Shown here piece by piece: positions 23,828-35,189 of a stretch of DNA of 64,000 bases. Origin of the DNA: Trametes villosa (Eukaryota > Basidiomycota > Agaricomycetes > Polyporales > Polyporaceae); contig PUDQ02000003.1 of assembly GCA_002964805.2 (NCBI GenBank), forward strand, positions 4,030,001 to 4,094,000. The letters run 5' to 3'. Numbering within the stretch: the first letter of the stretch is position 1; every line of letters begins with the position of its first letter. Under the pieces are notes generated by a model that was not told the origin of the DNA, made no database searches, and saw only the letters and a program-made list of their open reading frames with translations. The position numbers and the translations under genes were made by a program.

Positions 23828-25746
23828 TCAACTTGAGCGGGATGACGCACCAATGGGCGACGTGAAGTTGTGCACGAACGGATGCACGTTGCTCATCCGC
23901 TGGTCGTGCGCGTTCAGCGCGCGCTCTGTCAAGCCCACCGCGCCCTGAATCACTACGCCCGACGCCGCGCGCCGGTTCGGGGAGAAGACCGGCTTCGGGC
24001 TCAGCGTGGGCACGTCGAGCCCCGCGCTCTTCACGTCGGTGTCGACCGGCGGGTACTCGTACATCGGCGAGTGCGCCTCGGAGATGGAGTACATCGCGGA
24101 CGCGGGCCGCTTCTGCGGGGAGCCGGGCGAGATGCTCGAGTCGCGGTCGGACGTGTCGGAGTCCCGCCGGAGGTGCCGCGATTGCGACCGCTCGCGCGTG
24201 GCGTTGCGCGACTGCAGCTCGCTCTCGACCGAACGGGGGAAGAAGATCTGGGCCGGAAGCATTAGCCGGGTGCACGGAGGGAGAAACGGCCGCCGGGTAT
24301 GCGTACAACGAGTGTGATGGCGGAGGAGGTGACGCAGCCGACTGCGGCGATGCTCGTGAGGAACTCTGTCCAGAACCTGGGATGTCGTTTAGCTGATGCA
24401 CAGTCCGCGGCGCTTATTATGGATGCTCACATTGTCTCGTTGACGTGCTGATGGGGCCGGATACCGTCCACGGCGAGGACCATCAGTGGGAGAACGAAAG
24501 CCAGCCGGAAGATGACCCGGAGACACTGAGGTGGGACGGATCAGTACCCGATCAGCGATGGCATCCATGCATACGTACGTTCAGCTCGTGGAAGGTGGTC
24601 AGTCGTACAATGGTCTGAACGTCAACCGCGTTGCGTTTCTGTGGTGGGTTCAGAGTGGGACTGCGCAAACAGAATTGGATATACCCACCAAGTTTTGAAG
24701 GAAGGAGGGGAAGGTCCACCTGTGCTCAATGTCGTAAATCAATGTCTAACGGAAGCGTTGGCATGACCACGTACAGGATAGGGATAAACCAGAGCGTCAG
24801 CGACAAGCTACCCAAGCTGCCGGCCAGGAAGGTAAACGCCTCGCACTGCGACGCCAGGGTCGTCAGCATGTGCCGTTGACAGAACTCAAGCTGAAACACC
24901 GGCGCACCTTCAGCGGGTCTGAACGCGTGAAGATGGTCACGAGCGGCATGTAGGCGACCGCAATGAGCGAGCCGCCGATCCAGGTCTTGAAGTACAGGCT
25001 GCGGAACCAGTCCTGCTTCACCGATCCGGAGTTGACGAGGAAAAGCCAGAAGCACAACTCTGTGTACTTCGTGAGCGGCGAGCATAAGACAGACGACGCT
25101 TCGTTCACCTTCCAAATGTGTGACCCTGTACAAACGATGAGCGAGTTTCGAGGTGTAGATCTCGCGAAACTCACATCTCGAGACCCCATGCGATCGTAAA
25201 GAGGAGGTACAGTGGGAAAATCGCGTTCTTGTGTGTCTGCGACCACATTTGCCACGGCTTGGGCATGACTGCAATGAATATTGTGGTCAATTTCCTGCAG
25301 GTTTAGCACACATAGACGTGAAGTGCTTACTACCGAGCCCCTCAATGTCGACCAGACCCTCCTGGTACTTGATCGTTGCGAAGCCTATTGAATATGCGAT
25401 GATGCATGGCACGCTCAATAGGTATGTGTACTGAAATGCGCATCAGTTTCCGCACGAGAAAGCGAGAGGGAGAAGGCGTACGGTCATCAGCCGCTTGAAT
25501 GCCCCGGCGTAAGGTCCGTTGTTCCATCTAGCAAGGTGTTAGATGGTCAACCAGGGTGTGTTCCGTATAAACATACCTCAGACACTTGAACCGGTCAAAC
25601 TTCCAGAGATGGAAGAACAGGAACCCGCCTAGCTACGTAGCGAGCGGTGGGTCAGCGCATTACATCCAGGCCTCGGGGAGCGGGATACTCACCAGGCTTG
25701 ACATGATAGACCATACTATATACGTCGCGGGGGAGGTGTGCGACAT
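23828..25746 (-). CDS. Polytopic (7-8 TM) membrane protein with Ser-rich cytosolic tail
   Basis: Many short exons join in frame on the minus strand, starting at 25746 (MSHTSPATYIVWSIMSSL). Hydrophobic helices in order are: that first one with LGGFLFFHLW; YTYLLSVPCIIAYSIGFATI; NAIFPLYLLFTIAWGLEM; ELCFWLFLVNSG; WIGGSLIAVAYMPLVTIF; CEAFTFLAGSLGSLSLTLWF; CLRVIFRLAFVLPLMVLAVDG; and FWTEFLTSIAAVGCVTSSAI. A hydrophilic tail of about 145 residues with RERSQSRHLRRDSDTSDRDS follows. It is rich in potential phosphosites. One junction uses donor GTAAGC near 25330 and acceptor CATTGCAG to give EGLGIMPKPWQMW. The topology resembles a seven-helix receptor, but no G-protein-coupled-receptor motif was recognised. 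The family assignment (basidiomycete membrane protein of unknown role) is inference. Confidence 0.68.
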
Positions 25747-27298
25747 TTCCAAGTCGAGCGGGGCGAAGCTCTAAACGACTGCAACTCCAGGGTTAGTAAA
25801 AGACCGGAAAACGTCGTGTCAGGGTATCGGCATAGGTGAGAGGTGAGCTCCACAGCAACCTGGAACACATTCAAATTCGATCGTGAAGCAGTATCGCTGT
25901 GTATGTCCATGTACGAGTTTAGGACCCACACCGTCCTCCGACTACCACGGAGCACGCTACCGGACGATACGATACGCATGCGGCTCTTCCATGTAGAAGA
26001 ACGGGCGTTGTCCGGATGAACTCGGCAAGCTGGGATATACAATACCGCAGTCGCAAAGTAAAGCACTCACCGGCTAAGTACAATGTGCCTCTCGAACTCT
26101 CGCAGGAGGTTCGCGGTGGTCAGGCTCTTGAACGTGCGTAATACCGGGGGGCGCGCGGGGGCGGAGGTGAGCGTCGGAGCTGGGGAAAGAACATGAGCGA
26201 CGGAGGGATAATATGGCCGGACCCAAAACCCCAGTCCAAGTCCATCGCAGTGAACTGACACACCGCATGGCGCACATCAGACCCATCAAATCTTGACGCT
26301 CGGAGTTCTGTCCCTTCTCTCTGGGCGATCAATCCGCGATGCGTCACGCCGAGGGGCACAACCATCGCGCGCGTAGGCGGCAGCACCGCTCCGTAGTGCA
26401 GGAGAAGCGGTCGCTTCCGAGCATACCACCGACCAGGTCGCCGGCGACGGTCTCATGCATCTCGCCCGTCAACTGCCCGACGAACCATCCAGCACAGGAC
26501 GTTGCGTTATGGTTGCCTCGGTTGTGGTATAGCGGCGAGTGGGCATGCGATCGGATGAACTGTGGACCCGATGGCCACAAGATGATTGAATGCTGTCTGA
26601 ATGCTGAGGTGGAGGCGTCGTGGATGCGCAGTTTTGAACCCCGAGCGCCGAAATCTTGTCTACTTTCGGCGATCGCCCACATGTTGATGCAGGATATTCT
26701 CCCCGACGCCGACTGCATCCATGCAAGATCCTAGCGACGTGCGAGTTTCAGCAAAGCCGCGTCATGTCGTCAGACTGCGCTCAGTCGATCTCGACAAGAG
26801 CTTTCACTCACCGACTCTGGGAAGGCCGGGGAAGTCGACCATGATGCAACGGCCTAGCGGCGCTGATAATCAGGCACGGTGACCTACATCGGCATCTCAC
26901 CCTGGATTCGGCCTGGATATCTTTCCGAGATGGGCTCCATAAAGATCTTCAAGGGGAGCAGCAGCGACAGGCATAGCCGGTATGGCTTCCGAGGTGTATT
27001 CAATAGATACTCGCGCTACCTCTTCTCGCATCGTCCCGATTGTATGGCACGGTCCGCAGCTGGAGCAAGAATATCTGCCCAGCACATGCAACACTTCCAC
27101 AAGTGACATAGGAATTGAGCGTACCCACACGGTGAAAAGCCTATGCAGACCGCCCTGGGACAGATTGGAACCGGGGCGGAAAGCCTCTGCTATTTTTGAC
27201 TTCTCCAGCGTACACTGCCCAGTGATACAGTACATCTAGACCGAGAGAGTAAGGTTCACGCCGCGCATCATGAGCCGCATGACAAAAGAAACTCACCT
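25747..27298. other. No supported gene; one doubtful coding stretch
   Basis: The best candidate is on the minus strand at 26849-26344. A short start exon (MVDFPGLPRVG, donor GTGAGT) could splice near 26730 into a frame with protein-like content (PLYHNRGNHNATSCAGWFVG, QLTGEMHETVAGDLVGGML). I could not extend it convincingly or assign a family. It may be a decayed gene. The rest of the interval shows nothing. Confidence 0.3.
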
Positions 27299-27954
27299 CT
27301 ATGTTGCTTTCTCGCTTTCCTGCGCGCTACTCGAGGGCTTCGCTCCTAGCGTCATTTTTGCGACCTGACCCTCCGCATCCTGGATCTCCACCTCAACGGT
27401 CTGATCCTCCGCAGGGTGCAGCTCTTCCTCGCCCTTTGCGCCATCGTCGAGGTTCATCACCTCCACGAACCACTTCGCGCCCTCCTCCCACCCAACCATC
27501 TCCGCCTCACCGAGCGGCGAGCGCCCGGCCTTGTTTTTGATGTCGATCAGGTCGACGCCAGGTCCGCCCGGGAACTGCACGAGCTTCTGCGCGACGGACA
27601 GTTGACTGTTCAGCGCAGCCCAGTGCAGCGCTGTTGAGCCGGCGTCGTTGGGTGTGGCGAGCAGCGATGAGGGCACCAGCGGCAGAAGGTAGTCGAGCGC
27701 GTCTGTTACACATCTTGCGCATATCAGCTGGCTGCTCCCCGGAGGCGCGGCAGCGGGCGGGCGGGGGTAACGCTACCTGTGTGCCCGTTTCCAGCGACCA
27801 TGTGCAGGATCGTGTTTCCGGTCTCGTCGCGCGCGGTCGCGAGAGCGTCTGCGCCGAACTTCTCGACAAACTGTTGGATATCCTCGAGGTCGCCGTAGCG
27901 GCATGACAGGAGGACCTCCTCGAGATCTTCCGGAGTTGGCGTTGCGTGAGACAT
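27299..27954 (-). CDS. Small ankyrin-repeat protein, YAR1-like
   Basis: Two exons on the minus strand. The start at 27954 gives MSHATPTPEDLEEVLLSCRY, followed by GDLEDIQQFVEKFGADALAT and DETGNTILHMVAGNGHTG. This is an ankyrin repeat with the TILHMVAGNGH version of the usual TPLHxAAxxGH. A 5' splice site GTAGCG near 27770 and an acceptor AACAG near 27703 lead to DALDYLLPLVPSSLLA and the second repeat (GSTALHWAALNSQLSVAQKL). NKAGRSPLGEAEMVGWEEGA follows, then an acidic tail. Total about 200 residues. The length, the two to three repeats and the AEMVGWEE segment match fungal Yar1-type proteins, which chaperone ribosomal protein Rps3; that role is inference from the family. The 311-base gap to the upstream USO1 stop shows nothing else. 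Confidence 0.75.
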
Positions 27955-28265
27955 GTCGGGCAGATCGCAGATGAGCTGAGGAAAACAGAGAGCGCAAGGG
28001 CGGAGGATGAGAGAAGTGGGAGAAGAAAGTTCTCTAGCCTGATGTCTATTACTAGCAAATCCGTTTTCGGAAACCTGATAAGCCATTGCTTTAGCTTGCG
28101 TACACTGCTAAGCTTACCTCTACTTACTGGGGCTAATAAACAGTGCATACCACTTACTTCGCGTCTACTACCACGCAGGAAGTCCAGACGAAGTTGAGTA
28201 AATCTGCACCAAGACACGCAACATAAATACATGACAGACACTGTTCCTAAAGCCCTAGTATCCTC

Positions 28266-31200
28266 TCACTCCTCATCCTCCTCGTCATCATCGTCCTCAG
28301 CCTCGTCCTCCGACACCTCCAGTCCAGCCTCACGCATCCGAGCCTTGTCCCGCCGCCGCTTGCTGTTCAGCTCGTCGAGAAGTACAAGCAAGTCCTCCTG
28401 CTCCTTCTCGACGTCGCGACGCTTCTCTTCTGCGCTGGCTACTTGCTCTGTGAGCGTGTTGACCTGCCCGCGGAGAGTCTCGACCTATTGCGCATGCGAG
28501 GTCAGTCGGGTTATCCTCAGGCGCAGGAAATATTCCGGAAGGCGTACCTCGTCGGACGAGGTGCTGAGCGTCTTGATCTGGGCCTGCAGCTTGTCGATCT
28601 CAGCAGCCTGGTTCCGGATGACGTCTTTCAGCGACGCGACCAACAACGCGCTCTCCGCGCCCTGCCCAGCAGCCGACGAAAGCGAGTTCGGGTCCACCGC
28701 GATCCCCTTCTGTATCGTGTCTGGACCAACGTCAGTACCCTTAATCCCACAGTCCCCCTCCGCGCCGGATAACTCACAGTAGTTCGACTTCCAGAAGTCT
28801 ACGAACGCCCAGTCGAACCAGACCTCGCCCTCCTCGACCTCGACCTTAGGAGCCCCAGCGGACGGCGGTGCTTGGTGACCCTGGTGGTGGGCCACCGGGG
28901 CGCTGGGGAGCGAGAGAACGAGGGTGTCGGGGCCGATCGCCTTGAAGCGGTCGTCGTCCCGCAGGTGGGTGATGCGGCCGGAGAGCATGTCGATGCCCAG
29001 CCGCGTCAAGATGGGGTGGATGGTCGCGCTGTTAGAAGGTCAGCACAACAGCCAGGGCGAATGGAGGAAGCACCACGCACCGTGTCACTTCGCTAGGCTC
29101 GCGGTTGAACTCGTAGCACACCCCCAGCAGGAACGCACAAAGCCCGGGGATAACCGCCTCCTCTTCCGCCGTCTGGTTGATCGGCTCGACGAGCTATACG
29201 ACATCCCTAGTCAGTCCCCTCCGCGCCCAGCAAGTTATGCGGAGGACGTAACGTACAGTGCCGAGCGCGCCCGCCTCAAGGAACTCGCGCACCGCCGCAG
29301 GATCCTCCCACAGCCACTGTATGAGCAAGCACAAATACCCCACACAAAGCCTGTCCCACTCGCGCGCTTCCCTGTCAGGCAGGTCCGCCCTCCCCCGCGC
29401 CAGGAACGCTAATGACAGATGCTCGCTCAGAATCTGAAGGAGTGTCTGGGGCGCGTCCGCGTCGTCATCCTCCGGAGGCGGCGCGGGAGGCTGGCCCCCG
29501 TCTGCGGGGACGAAGAAGGATGAGTTGCTCGTCGAGGCGCCGGCTTGCGGGACGATCGAGCGTGCGAGGATCTTAGCGCGTGGGGAGAAGCGGAGGAGGT
29601 GGGCGAAGAGGAGGGCGGCGAAGTGCGTGGAGGTGACGGAGGGGATGTTGAGCGGGGAGACGGGGACGGTGGTGAGGGCGTATAGCAGGGGAGTTACAGG
29701 TGCTTGAGAACCTATCGCACACTGGTGAGCGACACATGTGTCAGCGATTCGAGGCGCACGAACCGGGTTGAGAGACCATGGCCTGTACGATCGCTTCGGA
29801 AATCTCTTCCTTTTGCACGAAGTTCTGAGGGTTTGTGCATCCTATCAGCATATGAGCTCCTTCCACAAGAATGAGATTCTACCTGGAAAACACTAACTGC
29901 GGCACCGCGCAGCTCCATGCCCTCCTTCGTGCGACGCTCGCCATCGATGATACCATTGTATTCCCCGTGAAGGACAAGTTCGACCAACGCATCCAAAGCA
30001 GACGCAGGTTCTAGTCGATCCCACTCTTCACCGTTCGTGTCGGGGACAGGTACGTAGGGCGTTACCACCAGCTCCGCGAGCGGCAGTGCTGCCAGATTTG
30101 AGGGGACCAGACGCAGGGCCTACGTTGTGATTAGCTGCGCGAACCAATGCATTCCGGTCGTAGTTCTATACCTGAGCCTTGACGCCGGTCGGGAAGTTGG
30201 ACGAGATACCAATCTCCGCCAAGCAACGGGTGCTGGCTATGGACAGAACATCGGGAGGCTGAAGGGTATAGTTAGTAACGGGTTCGCAGAACGCGTTAGA
30301 CGCGACTTACTCCAGCGTGTCGTGCGAGAAGCCCTACTAGCCCCACTACTAGCGACGTGTTCGCGCGCTTCTGCGGCTGGTCCCACAGCTGCAAAGCAAA
30401 CTGCTGAGGTGCGGGCGCGTCGAACGGCAGTGATGGGGGGAAACCGATCAGGGAGAGGAGGACAGGCGGGAGAGACGAGCCGCGGAAGTAACTCTACGGT
30501 TTACCAAGCCACGTCCGACGCGCGGGGAGTACAAGCTCGTCAGGGCTGATGACACTCAGGACATGACGGCAATCCGTACTTGGTTTGACTGGTTGAAGCG
30601 GAGAAGGCCGTCGATACATGCGAGCGCGTCTTGTACCACGACCCCACCCTCGACTCCCTGCTCGTTGACGATGATGTTGAAGAGCTTCTCGAACGCGCCC
30701 TCGAACGCCATGATCTTCTGGATCTCGGGGTTTTGTGAGATCAGGGATTGGATGGTGAAGATGGCCTCTACCCGAGTGGTAAGTACAGTGTTCGTCGAGA
30801 GCGACCGCGGTGGGCGTACATCGGGTGCCCATGTATGCACATTCTAACAACAAGGGACTGCACATACCATTTCGGATAATCTCCCGCTTGTCCTCCAGGA
30901 GGGCAATCAAACTCGTAACACCAACCGGAGCCTTCAGGAAGTACGCCTGGACGAGCTGCCTTCGGTTCTGCAAGAGTGCCGAGAGGAACTGTAGCGCAGA
31001 GTACCGCAGGTAGAAAGAGTGGTCGCCCATGAGCGTGAAGAGTTTGTGCGGGACCTTCTCGTCCGCCAGGACCGCGTCCGTATGCCGGTAGCCCAGGTCG
31101 CGCGCAGTTGCAGGAGCATTCTCGTCGACCTCACACAGGATGATCAAGGTCTCCAGCACGGCCTTCCCAATATCCGCATCCACCTCCGCATCGTTCTGCA

Positions 31201-31411
31201 GCACGTCTATGAGGCCGGAGAGCGCACGTTCGCCGACATCAGCCTTCCAGTCTCGAGCGAGGCCTTTGAGAGCAAGGACCGCGGCACGTCTGTCGGCGAG
31301 TAGAGTAGATGGCGACAGTCGGTCAGCTAGTCGAGAGATGGTATCTGAAGCAGATTGAGGTTGTCCAGTAGGCCCTCTGAGGGCAACGTTGATTTGGGAG
31401 AAGAAGTCCAT
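28266..31411 (-). CDS. USO1: General vesicular transport factor USO1/p115
   Basis: Multi-exon gene starting at 31411 (MDFFSQINVALRGPTGQ) and ending in an acidic tail (EDEAEDDDDDEEDEE) before the TGA at 28266. The N-terminal armadillo head is clear: ADRLSPSTLLADRRAAVLAL, YLRYSALQFLSALLQNRRQL, VGVTSLIALLEDKREIIRN, KIMAFEGAFEKLFNIIVNEQ. It continues to EVWFDWAFVDFWKSNY, the conserved end of the head domain. The coiled coil is short (about 100 residues: NQAAEIDKLQAQIKTLSTSS, then a basic LNSKRRRDKARMREAGLEV). Uso1 tethers ER-derived COPII vesicles to the Golgi through Rab1/Ypt1 and SNAREs. The tail is much shorter than the long coil of budding-yeast Uso1, as often in basidiomycetes. Introns are short; none breaks the frame as far as I followed it. 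Confidence 0.9.
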
Positions 31412-32957
31412 AGGTCGAGCTCGCCGTTGTCGACGACGTCCACGAACAGTTACACGTCCTCAACACGTCCGACTCCTCGACGCGCGCGACGATGAAGCGC
31501 TCGCGCACGACACGTGGCAGGCGGGAACGGCCGACGGGAAGGCGGCCCGTTGTGGGCGTTTGTAGGTGCCGCCACTTGAAGTCCGTTTCAGGAAAAGGTT
31601 TGTCTCCTCCCGCCGCCATGATGGTCCCATAGAAAGCGATGCGCCCATAGTGACTGTACGCGTGTGCTTGCTGGACGAGAAAAGACTGTGTAACACTCAT
31701 ATTCCTCAGCAAACCCGCTGTACTAGTCGTGCATTTGACTACACGCTCGAGCACCAGACTAAGTACTGCCAGTGGCAGTGGTGCCCACTATTCGAGTCCA
31801 GACCCCCCTTGCCAGCTCAGAGAAGCTCCCGCCCCACGCGTTTCACCGATCGGCTCAATATTTACTGACTTGATTTTGCAAAACAATACTTTCATGGGCA
31901 TGTCGGCCAGCCGGAACCCTCGCCGCCACCGATGTGTCTGCCGCGTCCATCCGGGAGCGATTGGAGGCAAGTCCGCCACGTCGGCGCTATGTCTCATCTC
32001 CATCTATCCTCCGTTTGGCCCAGCGCCGCAGGGACTGATGTCATCCGGACACAACTCATATGCATGCAGCGCAGCTCCGTGGCGTCCTGCTTGCTCGGCT
32101 CAGTCGACGTTCGCATTCAACTCAGATCGGACACGCATGCGCCTCGTGCCCCGAAAACATGTCAGATTCAAACCCACTCGCCAGACATCTGTGCGCTTGT
32201 CCTCTCCGCACGGCTCTGCCCCTCCCTTAACTTTACAACGTCTCTCGGACCCATGCTGTCGGCTCGCCGGCGGCGCTCGCAGACATTTGGCGGCCCCCTT
32301 GACAATCGGATCGAGCGACGACAGCCGCGCCCCACCGTCTCGTCGCCTCTGAACCGAGTCCTGAAGCACGTCGCTCGATGACAGCGATCCCGCCACATCT
32401 CGAGCACCGATCGACGATCCCAAGAAGCATTCGCTTCAGGTGTGCGACCCTGCCCCGACGAAGAGATCCGAGTCCCATTCCGATCTTCGCACCCACACGT
32501 GGCTACTGAACGCATTCGCAACGTCAGGGTTTGCCGCGTCCTCGGAGCCGCCGGCGGGAGAGAGTCGACGGGCTGCCCGGCGGTGACGACAACGATCGAG
32601 TTCACGATCGACTCCGAGTGGTTCACGAGCTTCGCAGGCTCGCGTCAACTGCGCTCCTAGCCCTCGATTGCCCGCCGGACGTTGAACCACAATTGACGCC
32701 CTGCTCGCTTCCCATCGCGCCCGCGGAGCCCTTAACTCGAACGGTGGAGCGCGTGCTCGGGAGGGGAGGTGAAGAAATATCATGGTATCAGATACATGGG
32801 GCCTACATAGAGGGTCAGATGCTACAGACAGCACATATGCTGAGATGGAAGAATACACGGGGTGATACAGGGCGCAATCAGACGAGGCGCAAGCTAACCA
32901 AGAAACAGTCCCAGAAGGTCCGTGGAGCCGGAGTCCGAGCACGACGCGCGCCAGCAT
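31412..32957. other. No supported gene upstream of USO1
   Basis: About 1.5 kb between the USO1 start and the stop of the PLP enzyme, both on the minus strand. Several overlapping frames on both strands (for example 31729-32352 and 32436-32957) look like composition-driven shadows, rich in Arg/Pro/Ser with no domain. It may hold the USO1 promoter and 5' leader. Confidence 0.4.
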
Positions 32958-35084
32958 TCAGAGGGCCACCCCCGTCCGGTCTCCCAGCCACTCGTCCCAC
33001 ATCGCCGTACGAGCCTCGGTGTCCGCGAGGCATTTTGCGAACTGGATGACCCGCCATACGTCCCGGAAGTCCGTCGCGAGCCCCAGGCTGATGCGGACCA
33101 CGCCGAGCTCGCGGCCCATGTACTGCTCGAATGCCCGGAGCGTCGCGTCGCACGGCAGCGCCGCCATCGCGTCCCGCAGCCCCAGCAGTGATGCTGCACC
33201 ACCGGGGTTGCACATGCACCCCGTCCGCAGGGAAATGTTTTGTCTTGACGCGGCGTACTCGATGAAGGAATTTGGGATCATCTGTCCGGATGGCTACGCA
33301 TGCTTGTCAGTGACAGGCATGGAACGCTCTAGAGCGGGTAAGGCTTACGAAGAGGAAGAGGAGCGCCACGACCGAGCCCGTGTCGGACTGCTCTCCGACT
33401 GTTCGGAGGACCTTTCCGGGCCGGCGCGAGAGGATCTGCGCGACGGGGGTGCCTGTGGAGTCGTGCCGCAGCTCCGACAGGGAGGTGATGAGGTGGCGCG
33501 TGAGTGAAGAGAGGCGGAGGGGGAGGAAGGGGAGGTAGGCGGAGAGGAATCGCAGGCCGTCGGTGATCATCGGTAGGTTCAGGAAGTTGATGGTGCCGTC
33601 CTAGATGTATACACGTCAGAAATCACCACACCCCGAGAGCCACAGGGACTTACCTCAAATCGCTCGTGGAGTTCCGCGCTCAACGTTACGATCTTGCCGG
33701 GCGCCTGCACGACGTCGACCGTGCCGCCAGCGAACCACGGCCGCTCCAGGCGCGCGAGGAACGACTCCTTCACAACGAGCGCGCCGACGCCCGTCGGGAA
33801 GCCGAACATTTTGTAGAAGCTGACCGCCATCGCGTCCACGGGCGTGTCCGTGAGCGAAATGACCGACGTCGGCGCGAGCGCCGCGGCGTCGAGGAGCGTG
33901 CAGTAGCCTCGTGACGCCGCGAACTCAATCATCGACAGCGGGTTCTTCGAGTTGGAGATGTTCGATTGGCCCGTCATCGCAAACAGGCATGGCGGCGCGC
34001 CCTCGCCGCGCGGCCGGTGTCGCGCGAGCACGTCCTGAATGGAGATCCGGAAGCAGTCAATAACGAAGCCCGGATATCCGGACTGCACGCGCACCTTGGC
34101 CTCAGCCACATCAAAGCCACCGACCGCCGTCGACTCGATGTAGTGCACCTCCGCGCCCCGCGCGTGCGCGAACTGACGGATGCCGTGCACGCTGTTGTGC
34201 GAGTCCGCGCCGAGCACGTACGTGCTGCCGGGGCCGAAGGGGAACGATTCCCCGACGAGCTTGAGCGCGCCCGTGGCGTTGGCGGTGAAGATGACTGTGT
34301 AGCCTGGCGGCGCCCTGAAGAAGGATAGGACGGTTTTCCGTGCCTCGTTTGCGCAGGCGGCGGAGAGGCGGGACCTGTATGAACGCGACAGGAGATCAGA
34401 TCCAGCGTACACAGCACGGCGCCGGAACAATTGATGAGGTGGACATCGCGGCGCTCGGTGCCGAGACGATCCCTAATCCGGAGAAGCCGGGGCTTTTTGC
34501 GGCCCCTGCTGCCACATTCAACGGCCACCCAAAGGCCAGCAAATGCGGAAGAAGAAGGGGGAGGGGGAAGCAGGGAAGGGGAATATTACGCACGTGTTTG
34601 AGACGGAGTGGGTGTTTCCAAGCAGGCTGCGTTGAAGGAATCCGTGGCAGACGCTGATGAGGCTCGCCGGATAGATGGAGGCGCCCATGTAATCGACGTA
34701 GGTTTCCCCTGTCCGATCTAATCTCGAAAAGTCGCTTCGGCGGAGGGCGTCGAGAATCCAGGTCAGTTGATACTGCGGGTACTCCTTTAGGAAGGCCTTG
34801 TAGGCGTCTGCGGCGGCGTCCTCGATGATGTCCGGCGTCGTCGAGCTAGCGTAGAGCGGCGGCGGGTCGAAGCTCCGCTTCTCGTCGCGGTCGCTGAAGG
34901 ACGAGCGGTCTTCGCGGGACGGGTAGTCGCCATAGCTGGGCAGAGATGCAGCGTAGGGAGCAGATGCGCAGCCGAGTGTGAGAGCAGAGAAGGCCTGCGA
35001 GCGCTTGCGGTGGAGGACCGGCGTGTTTGAGGCGTGTCCCAGGTCCAGGCCGGCAGAGGGGGAGCGGGAGTGAGAGTGTCCCAT
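32958..35084 (-). CDS. PLP-dependent Moco-sulfurase-like protein (aminotransferase class V)
   Basis: Four exons on the minus strand: 35084-34594, 34374-33654, 33600-33349 and 33281-32958, all in frame. The first intron is long for this window (about 219 nt). After a disordered N-terminus the fold begins with DRTGETYVDYMGASIYPASL. VIFTANATGALKLVGESFPF and GADSHNSVHGIRQFAHARGA follow. The PLP Schiff-base lysine lies in SFYKMFGFPTGVGALVVK. The C-terminal half has NISLRTGCMCNPGGAASLLG, the cysteine loop typical of molybdenum cofactor sulfurases, whose cysteine carries a persulfide. No C-terminal MOSC domain is encoded before the stop at 32958. The protein is therefore sulfurase-like rather than a full HxB/ABA3-type enzyme; its acceptor is unknown. 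Cytosolic by appearance. Confidence 0.82.
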
Positions 35085-35181
35085 AGCGGGTAGTTCAACC
35101 GAGGTGTCGCCAAAGAATTAAGTCGTCGAGGTGCGAGTTGTCCGAGTCCTAGGTTCGAGCTCGAGCAGGCAGAGCCCCCAG

Positions 35182-35189
35182 CTTTTATA
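35182..35189 (-). promoter_or_regulatory. TATA box of the PLP enzyme gene
   Basis: TATAAAAG on the minus strand about 100 bases upstream of the start codon at 35084, a good match to the core promoter consensus and a sensible distance. Confidence 0.5.

Noticed and set aside
31780..31810. Possible tRNA T-arm (ATTCGAGTCC)
   Set aside because: The first base of the conserved GTTC is missing and no acceptor or anticodon arm can be built around it.
33579..34430. Start of the PLP enzyme at MFRRRAVYAGSDLL
   Set aside because: Those codons lie in the first intron; splicing 34594 to 34374 gives SNTSRLSAACANEARKTV, which fits the family.
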